NCBI GenBank assembly: GCA_947497585.1 | Contig: CANMHG010000004.1 | Location: forward strand, 248,001 to 312,000 | DNA from: an uncultured Bacillaceae bacterium | GTDB taxonomy: Bacteria > Bacillota > Bacilli > Bacillales > Bacillaceae_L | Direction: 5' to 3' | DNA: 64,000 nucleotides | Shown: positions 16,218 through 23,836 of the stretch, one piece after another | Position numbering within the stretch: the stretch's first letter is position 1 | Layout of the letters: the number at the start of each line of letters is the position of its first letter | Notes under the pieces: generated by a model | Databases searched by the model: none | What the model was told of the DNA's origin: nothing | Seen by the model: the letters and a program-made list of their open reading frames with translations, nothing else | Made by a program: the position numbers and the translations under genes

Positions 16218-16499
16218 ATGATAATAAGGGAAATGATTACAGATGACATCCCACAACTTGAGCAACTATATAGACAATTTTGGAATGCAGAATCTTGTGC
16301 TGAAACCATGAATAGGCAGTTTACTAAGCTTCAAAAAAAAGATAATTATATATTTATCAGCGCGATTGAAAATAACAAACTTTTCGGTTCTGTTATGGGT
16401 ATACTCTGTGAGGAACTATACGGAGACTGCAAGCCTTTTTTAGTACTAGAAAACATGATTGTAGATAAAAACTATAGAAATAAAGGAATTGGCTATTAA
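16218..16499 (+). pseudogene. Truncated GNAT acetyltransferase
   Basis: The frame starts at ATG 16218 behind AAAGGAGG and encodes IIREMITDDIPQLEQLYRQF and VLENMIVDKNYRNKGIGY, then a stop. The stop falls inside the acetyl-CoA binding motif (R/Q-x-x-G-x-G/A), before the helix and the C-terminal beta-strands required for activity. The sequence downstream to 16610 does not resume the domain in any frame. It is a 3'-deleted relic. Confidence 0.8.
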
Positions 16500-16620
16500 A
16501 TTTATAAACACTTCACTTGTCACCGCGTTTATTCAAAGAAAACTGTTGTCTTTAATTTTTATTGGTTAGAATGAAAGAGGGACATTTTTTAATGTGAACT
16601 AATAATAGGGAGTGAAAGAA

Positions 16621-17049
16621 ATGGCTGTTGATGTGTATTTAACGTTTAATGGGAATTGCCGTGAAGCAGTAGAGTTTTATGCTGAAGTATTTGGCACGGA
16701 ACAACCACAAATTATGACGTTTGGAGAGACACCTCCAAATCCAGAATACCCACTATCGGATGAAGCGAAGAATTTGGTTATGCATGCACGAATTAATATT
16801 GAAGGCAGCAATGTAATGTTTTCAGATACGTTCCCTGGTTCACCGTTTACGGTTGGAAACAACATAAGTCTAGCTTATCATTCTTTTGATGCGGACAAGC
16901 TTCGAACTGTCTTTAATCTGCTTAAAGAAGGTGGAACGGTAGGCATGGAGCTTCAAGAAACCTTTTGGGCAAAACTCTATGGCCAAGTGACCGATAAATT
17001 CGGTACAATTTGGCAGTTGAATCTTAATAATGAAGAAACAGCTTATTAA
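16621..17049 (+). CDS. PhnB-like VOC superfamily protein
   Basis: A 142-residue protein with the PhnB/3-demethylubiquinone-like VOC signature: VYLTFNGNCREAVEFYAEVF at the start, VMFSDTFPGSPF in the middle and the end GQVTDKFGTIWQLNL. ATG 16621 has AGGGAGTG upstream. Despite the PhnB name the family has no proven phosphonate role, and it lies far from the phn operon. Its enzymatic function is unknown. Confidence 0.85.
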   Translation: MAVDVYLTFNGNCREAVEFYAEVFGTEQPQIMTFGETPPNPEYPLSDEAKNLVMHARINIEGSNVMFSDTFPGSPFTVGNNISLAYHSFDADKLRTVFNLLKEGGTVGMELQETFWAKLYGQVTDKFGTIWQLNLNNEETAY

Positions 17050-17119
17050 TTTATACTATATTTAACGGGTTCTCTTTGGGGAAAGAAGTTTTGTCCTAAA
17101 TTAAGTAACTAGCGAAAGT

Positions 17120-17308
17120 AATAAGCGGATTTTTTCCGGTTATATTCAGTATGGAGGACGTTTTTGGCTAAATAAGCGGAATTTTTCCGCTTATGCGATG
17201 CGAAATCCCGAAATTTAATGCTTTTCGAGTAAATAGGCGGAATCTTTCCGTCTATTTAAGCTGTTTACAGTGCATTTTATTTATTAAGCGGAGTTCTTCC
17301 GGCTATTT
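17120..17308. repeat. Four AATAAGCGGA/TCCGCTTATT hairpin repeats
   Basis: Four related palindromes at about 17120-17143, 17171-17194, 17231-17258 and 17285-17307. Each has arms similar to AATAAGCGGA and TCCGCTTATT around a T-rich centre, spaced about 51-62 bases apart. The arms have compensating changes (GGCGGA/TCCGTC in copy 3), so the pairing seems maintained. The 17050-17423 interval has no gene. Confidence 0.8.
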
Positions 17309-17423
17309 TTCAAATTGGGTGTTTTATCAGAATTCCCAACTTACTTCCGGAGATATTAACCGTTCTACATCTACATCACCCAGAATATATACTAAACGAG
17401 AATAGTAGGATGGGGGATGGTTT

Positions 17424-17849
17424 ATGCAATATTATTTTGGGCACCAAATGCCACTGCGTGTTCTTGATGAGGCTGAGTTTTGGAAGCATCAAGAAGAGTA
17501 ACATACGGTTGTTATTAGAGAGCTAGTAGGAAATCTTGAACAGAAGTATGTTGAGGCTTTAAAGGAATGGGAAGCAGCTTTTGAAGAGGCACATCACCAG
17601 GTAATAAGGTATATTCAAACAGTTAAACGTTCAAATGGACAAGTTTCGCAGGCACTATATCAAGATATCATGCAGCTTGTTACATTTTGCTTACAGCAGA
17701 GTCAACAATTCATTAATTTTTGCCGAATGCTGATGGAAGAAAGTGAACCGATTAGCACTAATTCAACAGCCAAAGTTGTTTTGCATCATATTATTGTTGA
17801 ATCAGAATATTTTATCGGAGTTGCCCAAACGATTTTATATCGGAAGTAA
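17424..17849 (+). pseudogene. DUF2935-like protein with an in-frame stop codon
   Basis: ATG 17424 follows GGGGGATGG. The frame reads MPLRVLDEAEFWKHQEE, then TAA at 17499-17501, then HTVVIRELVGNLEQKY and continues open to TAA at 17847. The motif LDEAEFWKHQEEEHT is characteristic of DUF2935 proteins, where a Glu is expected at the stop position, so a single GAA-to-TAA change explains it. The rest of the frame is intact for 115 codons, so the mutation looks recent. The family usually has two such helical domains; this gene has one. Confidence 0.75.
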
Positions 17850-17899
17850 CGGAACATCTAGGTTTTGATAACGGCATAATATATTTATATCCAATAGTA

Positions 17900-17926
17900 A
17901 AGAGCTTACTCCTAAGCTCTTTTTTG
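17900..17926 (+). terminator. Terminator after the DUF2935-like gene
   Basis: AAGAGCTTA pairs with TAAGCTCTTTTTT. Confidence 0.8.
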
Positions 17927-18027
17927 CATTTTATTCACTAAAATTACAATATTGAAACTTATTATTTACTCATCCGTATAGCTACTATCATTACACTTGT
18001 ACTGGTTTAGTGTCGTATGGAGGGCTT

Positions 18028-18120
18028 ATGAAGGATATTTTTGAATACGCCCATGAAGGTGCAAAAATTATAATTAAACACGGTTGGATGGAAGAGCCAC
18101 CGCAGACGATGAAACACTAA
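18028..18120 (+). pseudogene. Fragment similar to the C-terminus of DUF3231/CotF-like proteins
   Basis: A 30-codon frame, MKDIFEYAHEGAKIIIKHGW then MEEPPQTMKH, with GGAGGGCTT just before the ATG. The pattern YAxxGxxIxIxxGWxEEPPQ is the usual end of DUF3231 spore-coat-like proteins, whose upstream part (over 100 residues) is missing. It is most likely the remnant of a deleted gene, though it could still be translated. A weak GCCAGA/TCTGGC hairpin follows at 18150-18177. Confidence 0.55.
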
Positions 18121-18221
18121 ATAATACAATTATCTCAGTTATAAAATTTGCCAGATTCTAAGTGGACTCTGGCTTTTCAGTGTTTGCAGCAAACTAACTC
18201 TTATCTATTAATAGTAAGGTG

Positions 18222-18530
18222 TTATTGTCGTGGTGCTAGTAACATAATAGAAACACCTATTAAACATATTCCTGCACCTACCCAATCATATAAATCGGGT
18301 GTTTTTTTATCAATTCCCCAACCCCACAGCACAGATAAAACAATAAACACTCCACCGTATGCAGCATAGACTCTACCGAATGAAGGAAAGGCTTGAAAAG
18401 TTGCAATGACACCATATAACGCTAAGGCTATTCCTCCAGCGAATCCCCAGTAAAAAGGCTTACCTTCTCTTAGCCATAACCAGATTAAATAACCCCCTCC
18501 TATTTCAGCTAGCCCTGCAACTAGGAACAA
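18222..18530 (-). CDS. YnfA/UPF0060 family small membrane protein
   Basis: A four-helix protein of the UPF0060 family, related to small multidrug/DMT-type exporters. It has the hallmark [17 protein letters not shown], then [13 protein letters not shown] and [11 protein letters not shown]. The visible TTG start at 18530 would remove about five residues of the first helix; family proteins normally start slightly further upstream, at about 18545, where the codon here is ATC preceded by AGGATGTG. A non-AUG start or a mutated start codon must be considered. No neighbour suggests a substrate. Confidence 0.82.
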   Translation of the reverse strand: MFLVAGLAEIGGGYLIWLWLREGKPFYWGFAGGIALALYGVIATFQAFPSFGRVYAAYGGVFIVLSVLWGWGIDKKTPDLYDWVGAGICLIGVSIMLLAPRQ

Positions 18531-18545
18531 AATGATTGCACTGAT

Positions 18546-18867
18546 TTAAATCACATCCTATGTATCAATGTATAAACATGTTGGAAAATCTATGTCTTTA
18601 TAACAAGTATAGAGTAGAGTTAGGATCATATCTACCATCTTTCTACTAATTTCAGTAATCCCAGAGATATTTCCTGTCCTGAAAAAAAGTGTTAGTAGAT
18701 CAATCCGAACTATACTTTGATGCGTTTTAATTGCAACGAAATTCCCTTTCAAAACTTAAATTGGAAACTTGATTTTCTAATTTTTCCTATTATGTGAAGG
18801 ATAACTATGTAACCTTTGTGTCATAACATCGTATAAAAATGTACTGATATATCTAGGAGGACTGGTT
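18546..18867. other. Intergenic region without a supported gene
   Basis: A 64-codon minus-strand frame here lacks a ribosome site and any recognisable domain. An AGGAGG at about 18854 belongs to the next gene. No RNA structure is recognised. Confidence 0.5.
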
Positions 18868-19326
18868 ATGGAAAATCAAGTTGAGCAAATTAAACTAATC
18901 ATCAAGAAGATTAGAGGTGTTGCTAGAGAATCAATTTTGAAAAAGTTAGATTTGGATAAATGTGAGCGGGTAGCAGATAAGCTTGGTTCGTTTTCGGATT
19001 GTGAGGTATGTCAAAATCAACTATATGATTTAAAGAATTATCTCAATCAGCTTGAAACTAACGTAGACGGGATAAATGAGCATGTATGTAAAAAACATAA
19101 ACAGTTAATTGACCACAATGTTTCTCACTTGCAAAATAAGCATAAGTTAGTGACCGATGGACATTATCTTGCAATTTACATGTCGATAGGGATGAGTCTG
19201 GGAGTCGTTTTCGGATTAACAGTATTTGATAATATTGGATTAGGGTTACCGATTGGATTTGGAATTGGTATTGCAATTGGCTCTGGGTTGGATGCGGATG
19301 CTAAGAAAAAAGGTAGAACGATATAG
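18868..19326 (+). CDS. Glycine-zipper membrane protein with Cys/His cluster
   Basis: A 152-residue protein. The first 100 residues are helical with a CxxC-like pair (SDCEVCQNQL) and later HVCKKHKQLIDH, which could bind a metal. The last part contains two hydrophobic helices separated by DNI (YMSIGMSLGVVFGLTVF and GLPIGFGIGIAIGSGL) with glycine-zipper spacing. The end is basic (DADAKKKGRTI). I do not recognise a characterised family. The start at ATG 18868 follows AGGAGGAC. Confidence 0.6.
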   Translation: MENQVEQIKLIIKKIRGVARESILKKLDLDKCERVADKLGSFSDCEVCQNQLYDLKNYLNQLETNVDGINEHVCKKHKQLIDHNVSHLQNKHKLVTDGHYLAIYMSIGMSLGVVFGLTVFDNIGLGLPIGFGIGIAIGSGLDADAKKKGRTI

Positions 19327-19527
19327 TCGTATGATTTCTGCCCGTAGTAAATTTCTATAACGAGTGATTATTCTGCCTCGTAATAAGTCATTGCAAAATG
19401 GAGCGTAGACCAAAGTTAGGTAGCGCTTTTTTTGTTGGGTTAATGACCGTTATATTTTTCAAAATGACAAATATAGTTGTCAAATTGATAAGTATCAGTT
19501 ACACTTTTGGTATGAGGTGATACAGAT

Positions 19528-19731
19528 ATGAAAAGTCGGCTGAAGGAGCTTCGTGCACGGCAAGGGTTAAATCAAACTCAACTTGCAAAGCTTGCGAAGG
19601 TATCAAGACAAACCATTAGTTTAATTGAACGTGAAGAATTTATACCGTCATTATTAATCGCAGTTCGGATTTCACGGATCTTTAATGAACCTGTTGAGAA
19701 TGTATTTTTAATAGAGGAGGATGAATTATAA
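19528..19731 (+). CDS. XRE/Cro-type small HTH regulator
   Basis: A 67-residue protein that is almost only an HTH: RLKELRARQGLNQTQLAKLA, KVSRQTISLIEREEFIPSL. It ends FNEPVENVFLIEEDEL, typical of YgzD/YozG-sized repressors. It is followed at once by a DUF3169 membrane protein and an ABC exporter, so it probably regulates this operon. The start at ATG 19528 follows GAGGTGATA. Confidence 0.88.
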   Translation: MKSRLKELRARQGLNQTQLAKLAKVSRQTISLIEREEFIPSLLIAVRISRIFNEPVENVFLIEEDEL

Positions 19732-19732
19732 C

Positions 19733-20410
19733 ATGAAAAAGTGGATACCTCTCTTTTTTAGTGCTGTGGTTGGATTTGTTGTTGTTACATTATTACTGAA
19801 TAATTTTACATTGGATTTCACTAAACATGGGAGTACAATTGCAATCATTTTTTTAGTAATTATTTTCATATTGTTAGTCATAAGTGTAGTGCTTTATAGA
19901 CAAATCAGGAATTTAAATAGAAAGGAAGTATACGGAGACGATGAAGATGTAGTAGATTCCTTGATTTATAAAAAGTTTACGGATTATTCATTTTTAGTAC
20001 AGTCCAGTCTTACACTTTCACTGTTAGCTCTAAGTACATCTGTTACGATTACTGAACAAGTTTTTCTCACTGTTCTAGCTATCCTGTTTTTACTTTTTAG
20101 TTATCTGTTATCAATGCTTATCTCACATCTAACCCAACTGCTTTATCCTGAGCGGAATTTGCCGAGATTTTCAGATAAAAATTATGCAGAAAAACTTTTA
20201 GAAGCGTCAGATGAAGGTGAAAGGCACGTCATGTTAATTGGCTTTTATAAATCCTACAATTTAATGAGTATTGCTTTAGTCCTAGGCATTTTACTATCAA
20301 CTATTTACTCAATTTCATCTGGTGAATCCCAACTTTTCTCAATCATCGTAATGGGTAGTGTTTTATTGCTTGTACACGGAAAGTATTGTTTATCTATTCG
20401 TAATAAATAA
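19733..20410 (+). CDS. DUF3169 family membrane protein
   Basis: A 225-residue protein with six likely membrane helices in pairs. The segment YPERNLPRFSDKNYAEKLLE followed by ASDEGERHVML is characteristic of DUF3169. ATG 19733 follows GAGGAGG, which lies inside the end of the regulator gene. DUF3169 genes are regularly found next to small XRE regulators, as here; the function is unknown. It is 32 bases upstream of the ABC ATPase gene and likely co-transcribed. Confidence 0.82.
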   Translation: MKKWIPLFFSAVVGFVVVTLLLNNFTLDFTKHGSTIAIIFLVIIFILLVISVVLYRQIRNLNRKEVYGDDEDVVDSLIYKKFTDYSFLVQSSLTLSLLALSTSVTITEQVFLTVLAILFLLFSYLLSMLISHLTQLLYPERNLPRFSDKNYAEKLLEASDEGERHVMLIGFYKSYNLMSIALVLGILLSTIYSISSGESQLFSIIVMGSVLLLVHGKYCLSIRNK

Positions 20411-20442
20411 AGAAGTTGCAAACAAGATAAGGGGGAGATATT

Positions 20443-21369
20443 ATGGAACCTTTTTTAAAGGTAGAGGATTTAAAGAAGTCATTTAAAGATACACAAGTTT
20501 TAAAAGGAATTTCGTTTGAAGTAAATAAGGGAGAAATTATGGCCATTCTTGGACCTAATGGAGCTGGTAAATCTACAACTATACGAAATATTATGGGGAT
20601 TATGTACCCGGATGAAGGTAGAGTTACATTTAAAGGAAACAAAGAAATACCTCGAAATAAGATTGGTTATTTGCCTGAAGAACGCGGGCTTTACAAAAAT
20701 GTAAAGGTGATGGATATTCTCCTTTACTTAGCAGAGTTAAAGGATTATCCGATCAAAAAGGCGAGGGAAAGAGCTTTATTGTATCTTGAAAAATTTGGTT
20801 TAGAAGGTAAGGATAAATCTTCTCTTGAGGAATTGTCAAAGGGTATGGGGCAAAAGGTTCAGTTTATCGCATCCATTTTACATGAGCCAGAGTTTTTAAT
20901 ACTAGATGAACCCTTTTCTGGACTTGACCCAGTGAGTCAGGAGTTATTTAAACAGGAAATAAGGAATCTAGCAGCGGGTGGAACTGCGATTCTATTATCC
21001 TCTCATCAAATGAATCTAGTTGAAGAGATGTGTGATCGATTATTTTTAATTCATCGTGGGGAAAAGGTTATATATGGGACGATGGATAATGTAAAAAAGG
21101 AATACGCAAATTTCAAATGTACGATTAAAGGAAGAAATAGAGTGGAAGATGTTGAAAAGTTACCTAATGTTCAACGTGTAGAGCAAAGGGAAGATACTGT
21201 TATCTTGTACCTATCGAAGGACGTAGAGGTAGCTAGCTGGTTAAGGAATTTATCAGAGACATTGGAGATCAATGAATTATCTATCGATAGAGTTTCGCTG
21301 CATGAGATATTTATTGATATTGCAACTGATAAAAATATGTTAAAGGAAGGGGCTGAAATAAATGCGTAA
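20443..21369 (+). CDS. ABC exporter ATPase (NatA/YhaQ-like)
   Basis: A 308-residue ATPase with Walker A GPNGAGKST, an atypical signature ELSKGMGQKVQ, Walker B FLILDEPFSGLDP and switch LSSHQMN. After the nucleotide-binding domain (about 230 residues) there is a C-terminal DUF4162-type extension, as in NatA/YhaQ sodium or drug exporters. A GGGGGAG site precedes ATG 20443. It overlaps the permease gene by eight bases. The substrate cannot be told; NatAB-like proteins extrude Na+ or antimicrobials. Confidence 0.88.
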   Translation: MEPFLKVEDLKKSFKDTQVLKGISFEVNKGEIMAILGPNGAGKSTTIRNIMGIMYPDEGRVTFKGNKEIPRNKIGYLPEERGLYKNVKVMDILLYLAELKDYPIKKARERALLYLEKFGLEGKDKSSLEELSKGMGQKVQFIASILHEPEFLILDEPFSGLDPVSQELFKQEIRNLAAGGTAILLSSHQMNLVEEMCDRLFLIHRGEKVIYGTMDNVKKEYANFKCTIKGRNRVEDVEKLPNVQRVEQREDTVILYLSKDVEVASWLRNLSETLEINELSIDRVSLHEIFIDIATDKNMLKEGAEINA

Positions 21370-22597
21370 TGCCTTGAAAGTGGCTAAGTGGGAAATTAAA
21401 AGAAATATGAAGAATAAATCCTTCCTAATTGGCTTGTTTTTAACACCCATATTATTCTTAGGCTTTATGTTGATTGGAAGTTTATTTGGGGATTCAGAAC
21501 AGGAGGAAGAATCTGCTACACGAGTTCTTATTAATGATAACATCGGGGTGTTAGAGACTCTTGTAGAAACGGTTCAGGCCCTAGATTTAAATGTAGAGTT
21601 GGAGCACACTGATAAAGGTAAGGAAGTTATCAAGGAAGAATTAGACCAATTGGAAAATACCGCATACATTTTTCTTGATCAATCTTCCTATGAAAGTGGT
21701 GTGTTTTCTGTATATACGAGTGAAGAAATGAATTCTGATTTTATGAGACAGGTTCAGGTATTCGCAGCACCTATCAAGATGGTGCAAATGAAGCAGTTAG
21801 GTTTATCCGAAGAAGAATTGATGGCTGTTTCAAAAGGAATTGAATTTGAAGAGGTATCACTTCATGAAGGAGAAATTCATGAAGGTAGTACTGAAACTGG
21901 AGGTATAGATTCAATTGAACGAGTAGTTCCTGGAGCATTTGCAGGAATCATTTTATTATCTATTGTGTTCTCAGGGATGTACATCTTTCAAAGTGCTTCC
22001 CAGGAAAAGAAAGATAAAGTTGCAGAAATTATCTTATCTTCTTTGACACCAAGTGAATTGATGCAGGGGAAAATCATCGGTTATTTTGGACTTGGAATGA
22101 TACAGGCAATTGTCTACCTAGGATTTGGATTGCCGATAGCACTTTGGAAGCTAGACATTCCTTTGTTTGAGTATTTATTAGTACCAGAATTAGTCTTATA
22201 TATAGCAATAGCCATATTGGGATACTTTCTTTTCGCAGCTATTTTTGTTGGAGTTGGAGCGACGATGGCTGATATGTCATCTGCAGGTAACTTTCAAGGG
22301 CTGGTAATGATGCTACCTTTCCTTCCGTTTATCTTTATTGGTCCAGTAATAAGTGACCCAAGTGGAGTGCTTGCACAAGTTGGGACATATATACCTTTTA
22401 GTGCACCGGGAGTATTATTGATACGTCTTACTTTACTAGAGAGTTGGCCATGGGTTGAAATCGCAATTTCCATAGCTATTTTACTAGTAAGTATTTGGGT
22501 ATTTATGAAGCTTGCAGGTAAGATTTTTAAAGTTGGAATCTTAATGTATGGTAAAAATGCATCGCCTAAAGAAATGTTGAAATGGTTACGTGCTTAA
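21362..22597 (+). CDS. ABC exporter permease (NatB/YhaP-like)
   Basis: A 411-residue ABC-2 type permease. The N-terminal helix (SFLIGLFLTPILFLGFMLIG) is followed by an extracellular domain of about 150 residues (DSEQEEESATRVLINDN), then five helices with the cytoplasmic motif SASQEKKDKVAEIILSSLTP and SELMQGKIIGYFGLG, which is typical of NatB/YhaP. It overlaps the ATPase gene by eight bases, so they form one exporter. Confidence 0.88.
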   Translation: MRNALKVAKWEIKRNMKNKSFLIGLFLTPILFLGFMLIGSLFGDSEQEEESATRVLINDNIGVLETLVETVQALDLNVELEHTDKGKEVIKEELDQLENTAYIFLDQSSYESGVFSVYTSEEMNSDFMRQVQVFAAPIKMVQMKQLGLSEEELMAVSKGIEFEEVSLHEGEIHEGSTETGGIDSIERVVPGAFAGIILLSIVFSGMYIFQSASQEKKDKVAEIILSSLTPSELMQGKIIGYFGLGMIQAIVYLGFGLPIALWKLDIPLFEYLLVPELVLYIAIAILGYFLFAAIFVGVGATMADMSSAGNFQGLVMMLPFLPFIFIGPVISDPSGVLAQVGTYIPFSAPGVLLIRLTLLESWPWVEIAISIAILLVSIWVFMKLAGKIFKVGILMYGKNASPKEMLKWLRA

Positions 22598-22630
22598 TTT
22601 TGGTTTTCGGTTAGAAAGGATGTGATAACG

Positions 22631-22816
22631 GTGGAACACGAGGCTAAAAAGTTAATCCCAGGATTAGGAACTATAGTTAAGATACAACCGGATGAGGTTA
22701 GTTTTCAGATAGAGCACCAAGGCAACTCTACGGCAACTACACTACCTGAGTTAGTAGCAGACTTTAACGAGCTTTTAGCTAAGCTTCAAGCAGCGGGTAT
22801 TATGAAAAAACAATAG
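22631..22816 (+). CDS. Small acidic protein of unknown function
   Basis: About 61 residues. I chose GTG 22631 because AAAGGATGTG lies upstream at the right distance; GTG 22622 lies too close to it. The sequence (KKLIPGLGTIVKIQPDEVSF, TTLPELVADFNELLAKLQ) predicts a beta-hairpin followed by an amphipathic helix. I do not recognise a family. It is probably the last gene of the preceding ABC operon, followed by a terminator at 22904. Confidence 0.5.
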   Translation: MEHEAKKLIPGLGTIVKIQPDEVSFQIEHQGNSTATTLPELVADFNELLAKLQAAGIMKKQ

Positions 22817-22878
22817 TCCATAAATAATTTATAGTTAATAAGAACGGTTATGAAAGTGTATATGTTTAAATAGAATTA

Positions 22879-22934
22879 AGGTTCGTCCCATGTTTCCAAA
22901 AGAAGAGAAGCCATTTAAGGACTTCTCTTTTTTT
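22879..22934 (+). terminator. Terminator, with half a copy of the 58 bp palindrome
   Basis: AGAGAAG (22904-22910) pairs with CTTCTCT (22922-22928) followed by T6. The bases just before it, GGTTCGTCCCATGTTTCC, resemble one arm of the 58 bp interspersed palindrome. Confidence 0.7.
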
Positions 22935-22996
22935 AGTGGAATCTGTGAGGAGTTGCCTTACGTGATTTTATGACAGGGGTGCGGTCATCACATATA

Positions 22997-23010
22997 TGAC
23001 AAAAATGTCA
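22997..23010 (+). promoter_or_regulatory. Predicted BceR-type operator
   Basis: A perfect inverted repeat, TGACA-AAAA-TGTCA, which matches the TNACA-N4-TGTNA consensus of BceR/PsdR-like regulators. It lies 74 bases before the start of the BceA-like gene, the expected target. Confidence 0.75.
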
Positions 23011-23083
23011 CATTAGATATTGTTATATCGATGGTTAAAGGGCAAATTAACCGATATAGTAGGCTTGTGAAGGAGGTCGAACC

Positions 23084-23836
23084 ATGACTAATATTATAAA
23101 AACCAAGAACTTATCTAAATCCTACGGAAAGACACAAGTCTTAAAAAACATCGATATGACCATTGAACAAGGGGAATTTACTGCGATAATGGGACCGTCT
23201 GGGTCTGGGAAAACAACATTAATGAATACTCTATCTACAATTGATAGTTTTAATGCTGGGGACGTTTGGATTGAGGGGAATTCCCTGTTAGATATGAAAA
23301 AGAAAGACTTACGGGCATTTAGACAAAAACGAATGGGCTTTATTTTTCAAGATTACAACTTACTGGACACATTAACGGTGCAAGAAAATATCCTGCTGCC
23401 GCTTTCCTTACAAAAAACACCTGTTGCTGAAATGCAGCAGCGTTTAGGAAAAATAATTGAAGCCTTAAATATTGATTCTATTTTACATCACTATCCTTCT
23501 GAAATTTCAGGAGGTCAAATGCAGCGCACAGCTGCTGCGAGGGCCATTATTACTAATCCAGCCATTGTGTTTGCCGATGAGCCAACGGGGGCACTTGATT
23601 CCAGGTCTGCTACGCAGTTGCTTGAGCAAATGCAATTGCTTAATCAAACATTTAGGTCAACGGTTTTAATGATTACCCATGACCCATATGCAGCGAGCTA
23701 TTGTCAACGTGTCATCTTTCTTCGTGATGGAAAAATCGTCAATGAAATGTTTAAAGGAGAGCAAACCGAAAAAGAGTTCTTCGACCGCATTCTAACGATT
23801 CAAAGTGCGTTAGGAGGCGATCAACGATGGGCTTAA
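23084..23836 (+). CDS. BceA-type antimicrobial peptide ABC transporter ATPase
   Basis: A 250-residue ATPase of the MacB/LolD/BceA group, with Walker A GPSGSGKTT, Q-loop FIFQDYNLLDTLTV, signature EISGGQMQRTAA, Walker B IVFADEPTGALD and ITHDPYAASY. It starts at ATG 23084 behind GAAGGAGG and overlaps the permease gene by ten bases. BceAB-type transporters remove peptide antibiotics from their lipid targets and also signal to the BceS-type kinase. The kinase and regulator genes lie downstream, convergent. The peptide substrate is unknown. Confidence 0.92.
   Translation: MTNIIKTKNLSKSYGKTQVLKNIDMTIEQGEFTAIMGPSGSGKTTLMNTLSTIDSFNAGDVWIEGNSLLDMKKKDLRAFRQKRMGFIFQDYNLLDTLTVQENILLPLSLQKTPVAEMQQRLGKIIEALNIDSILHHYPSEISGGQMQRTAAARAIITNPAIVFADEPTGALDSRSATQLLEQMQLLNQTFRSTVLMITHDPYAASYCQRVIFLRDGKIVNEMFKGEQTEKEFFDRILTIQSALGGDQRWA

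Noticed and set aside
16621..17049. A link between the PhnB-like protein and the phn uptake operon
   Set aside because: The PhnB name is historical; the genes are 22 kb apart and the family has no shown role in phosphonate use.
18558..18752. A 64-codon minus-strand gene upstream of the YnfA-family gene
   Set aside because: TTG start without ribosome site, no recognisable domain, composition like non-coding DNA.
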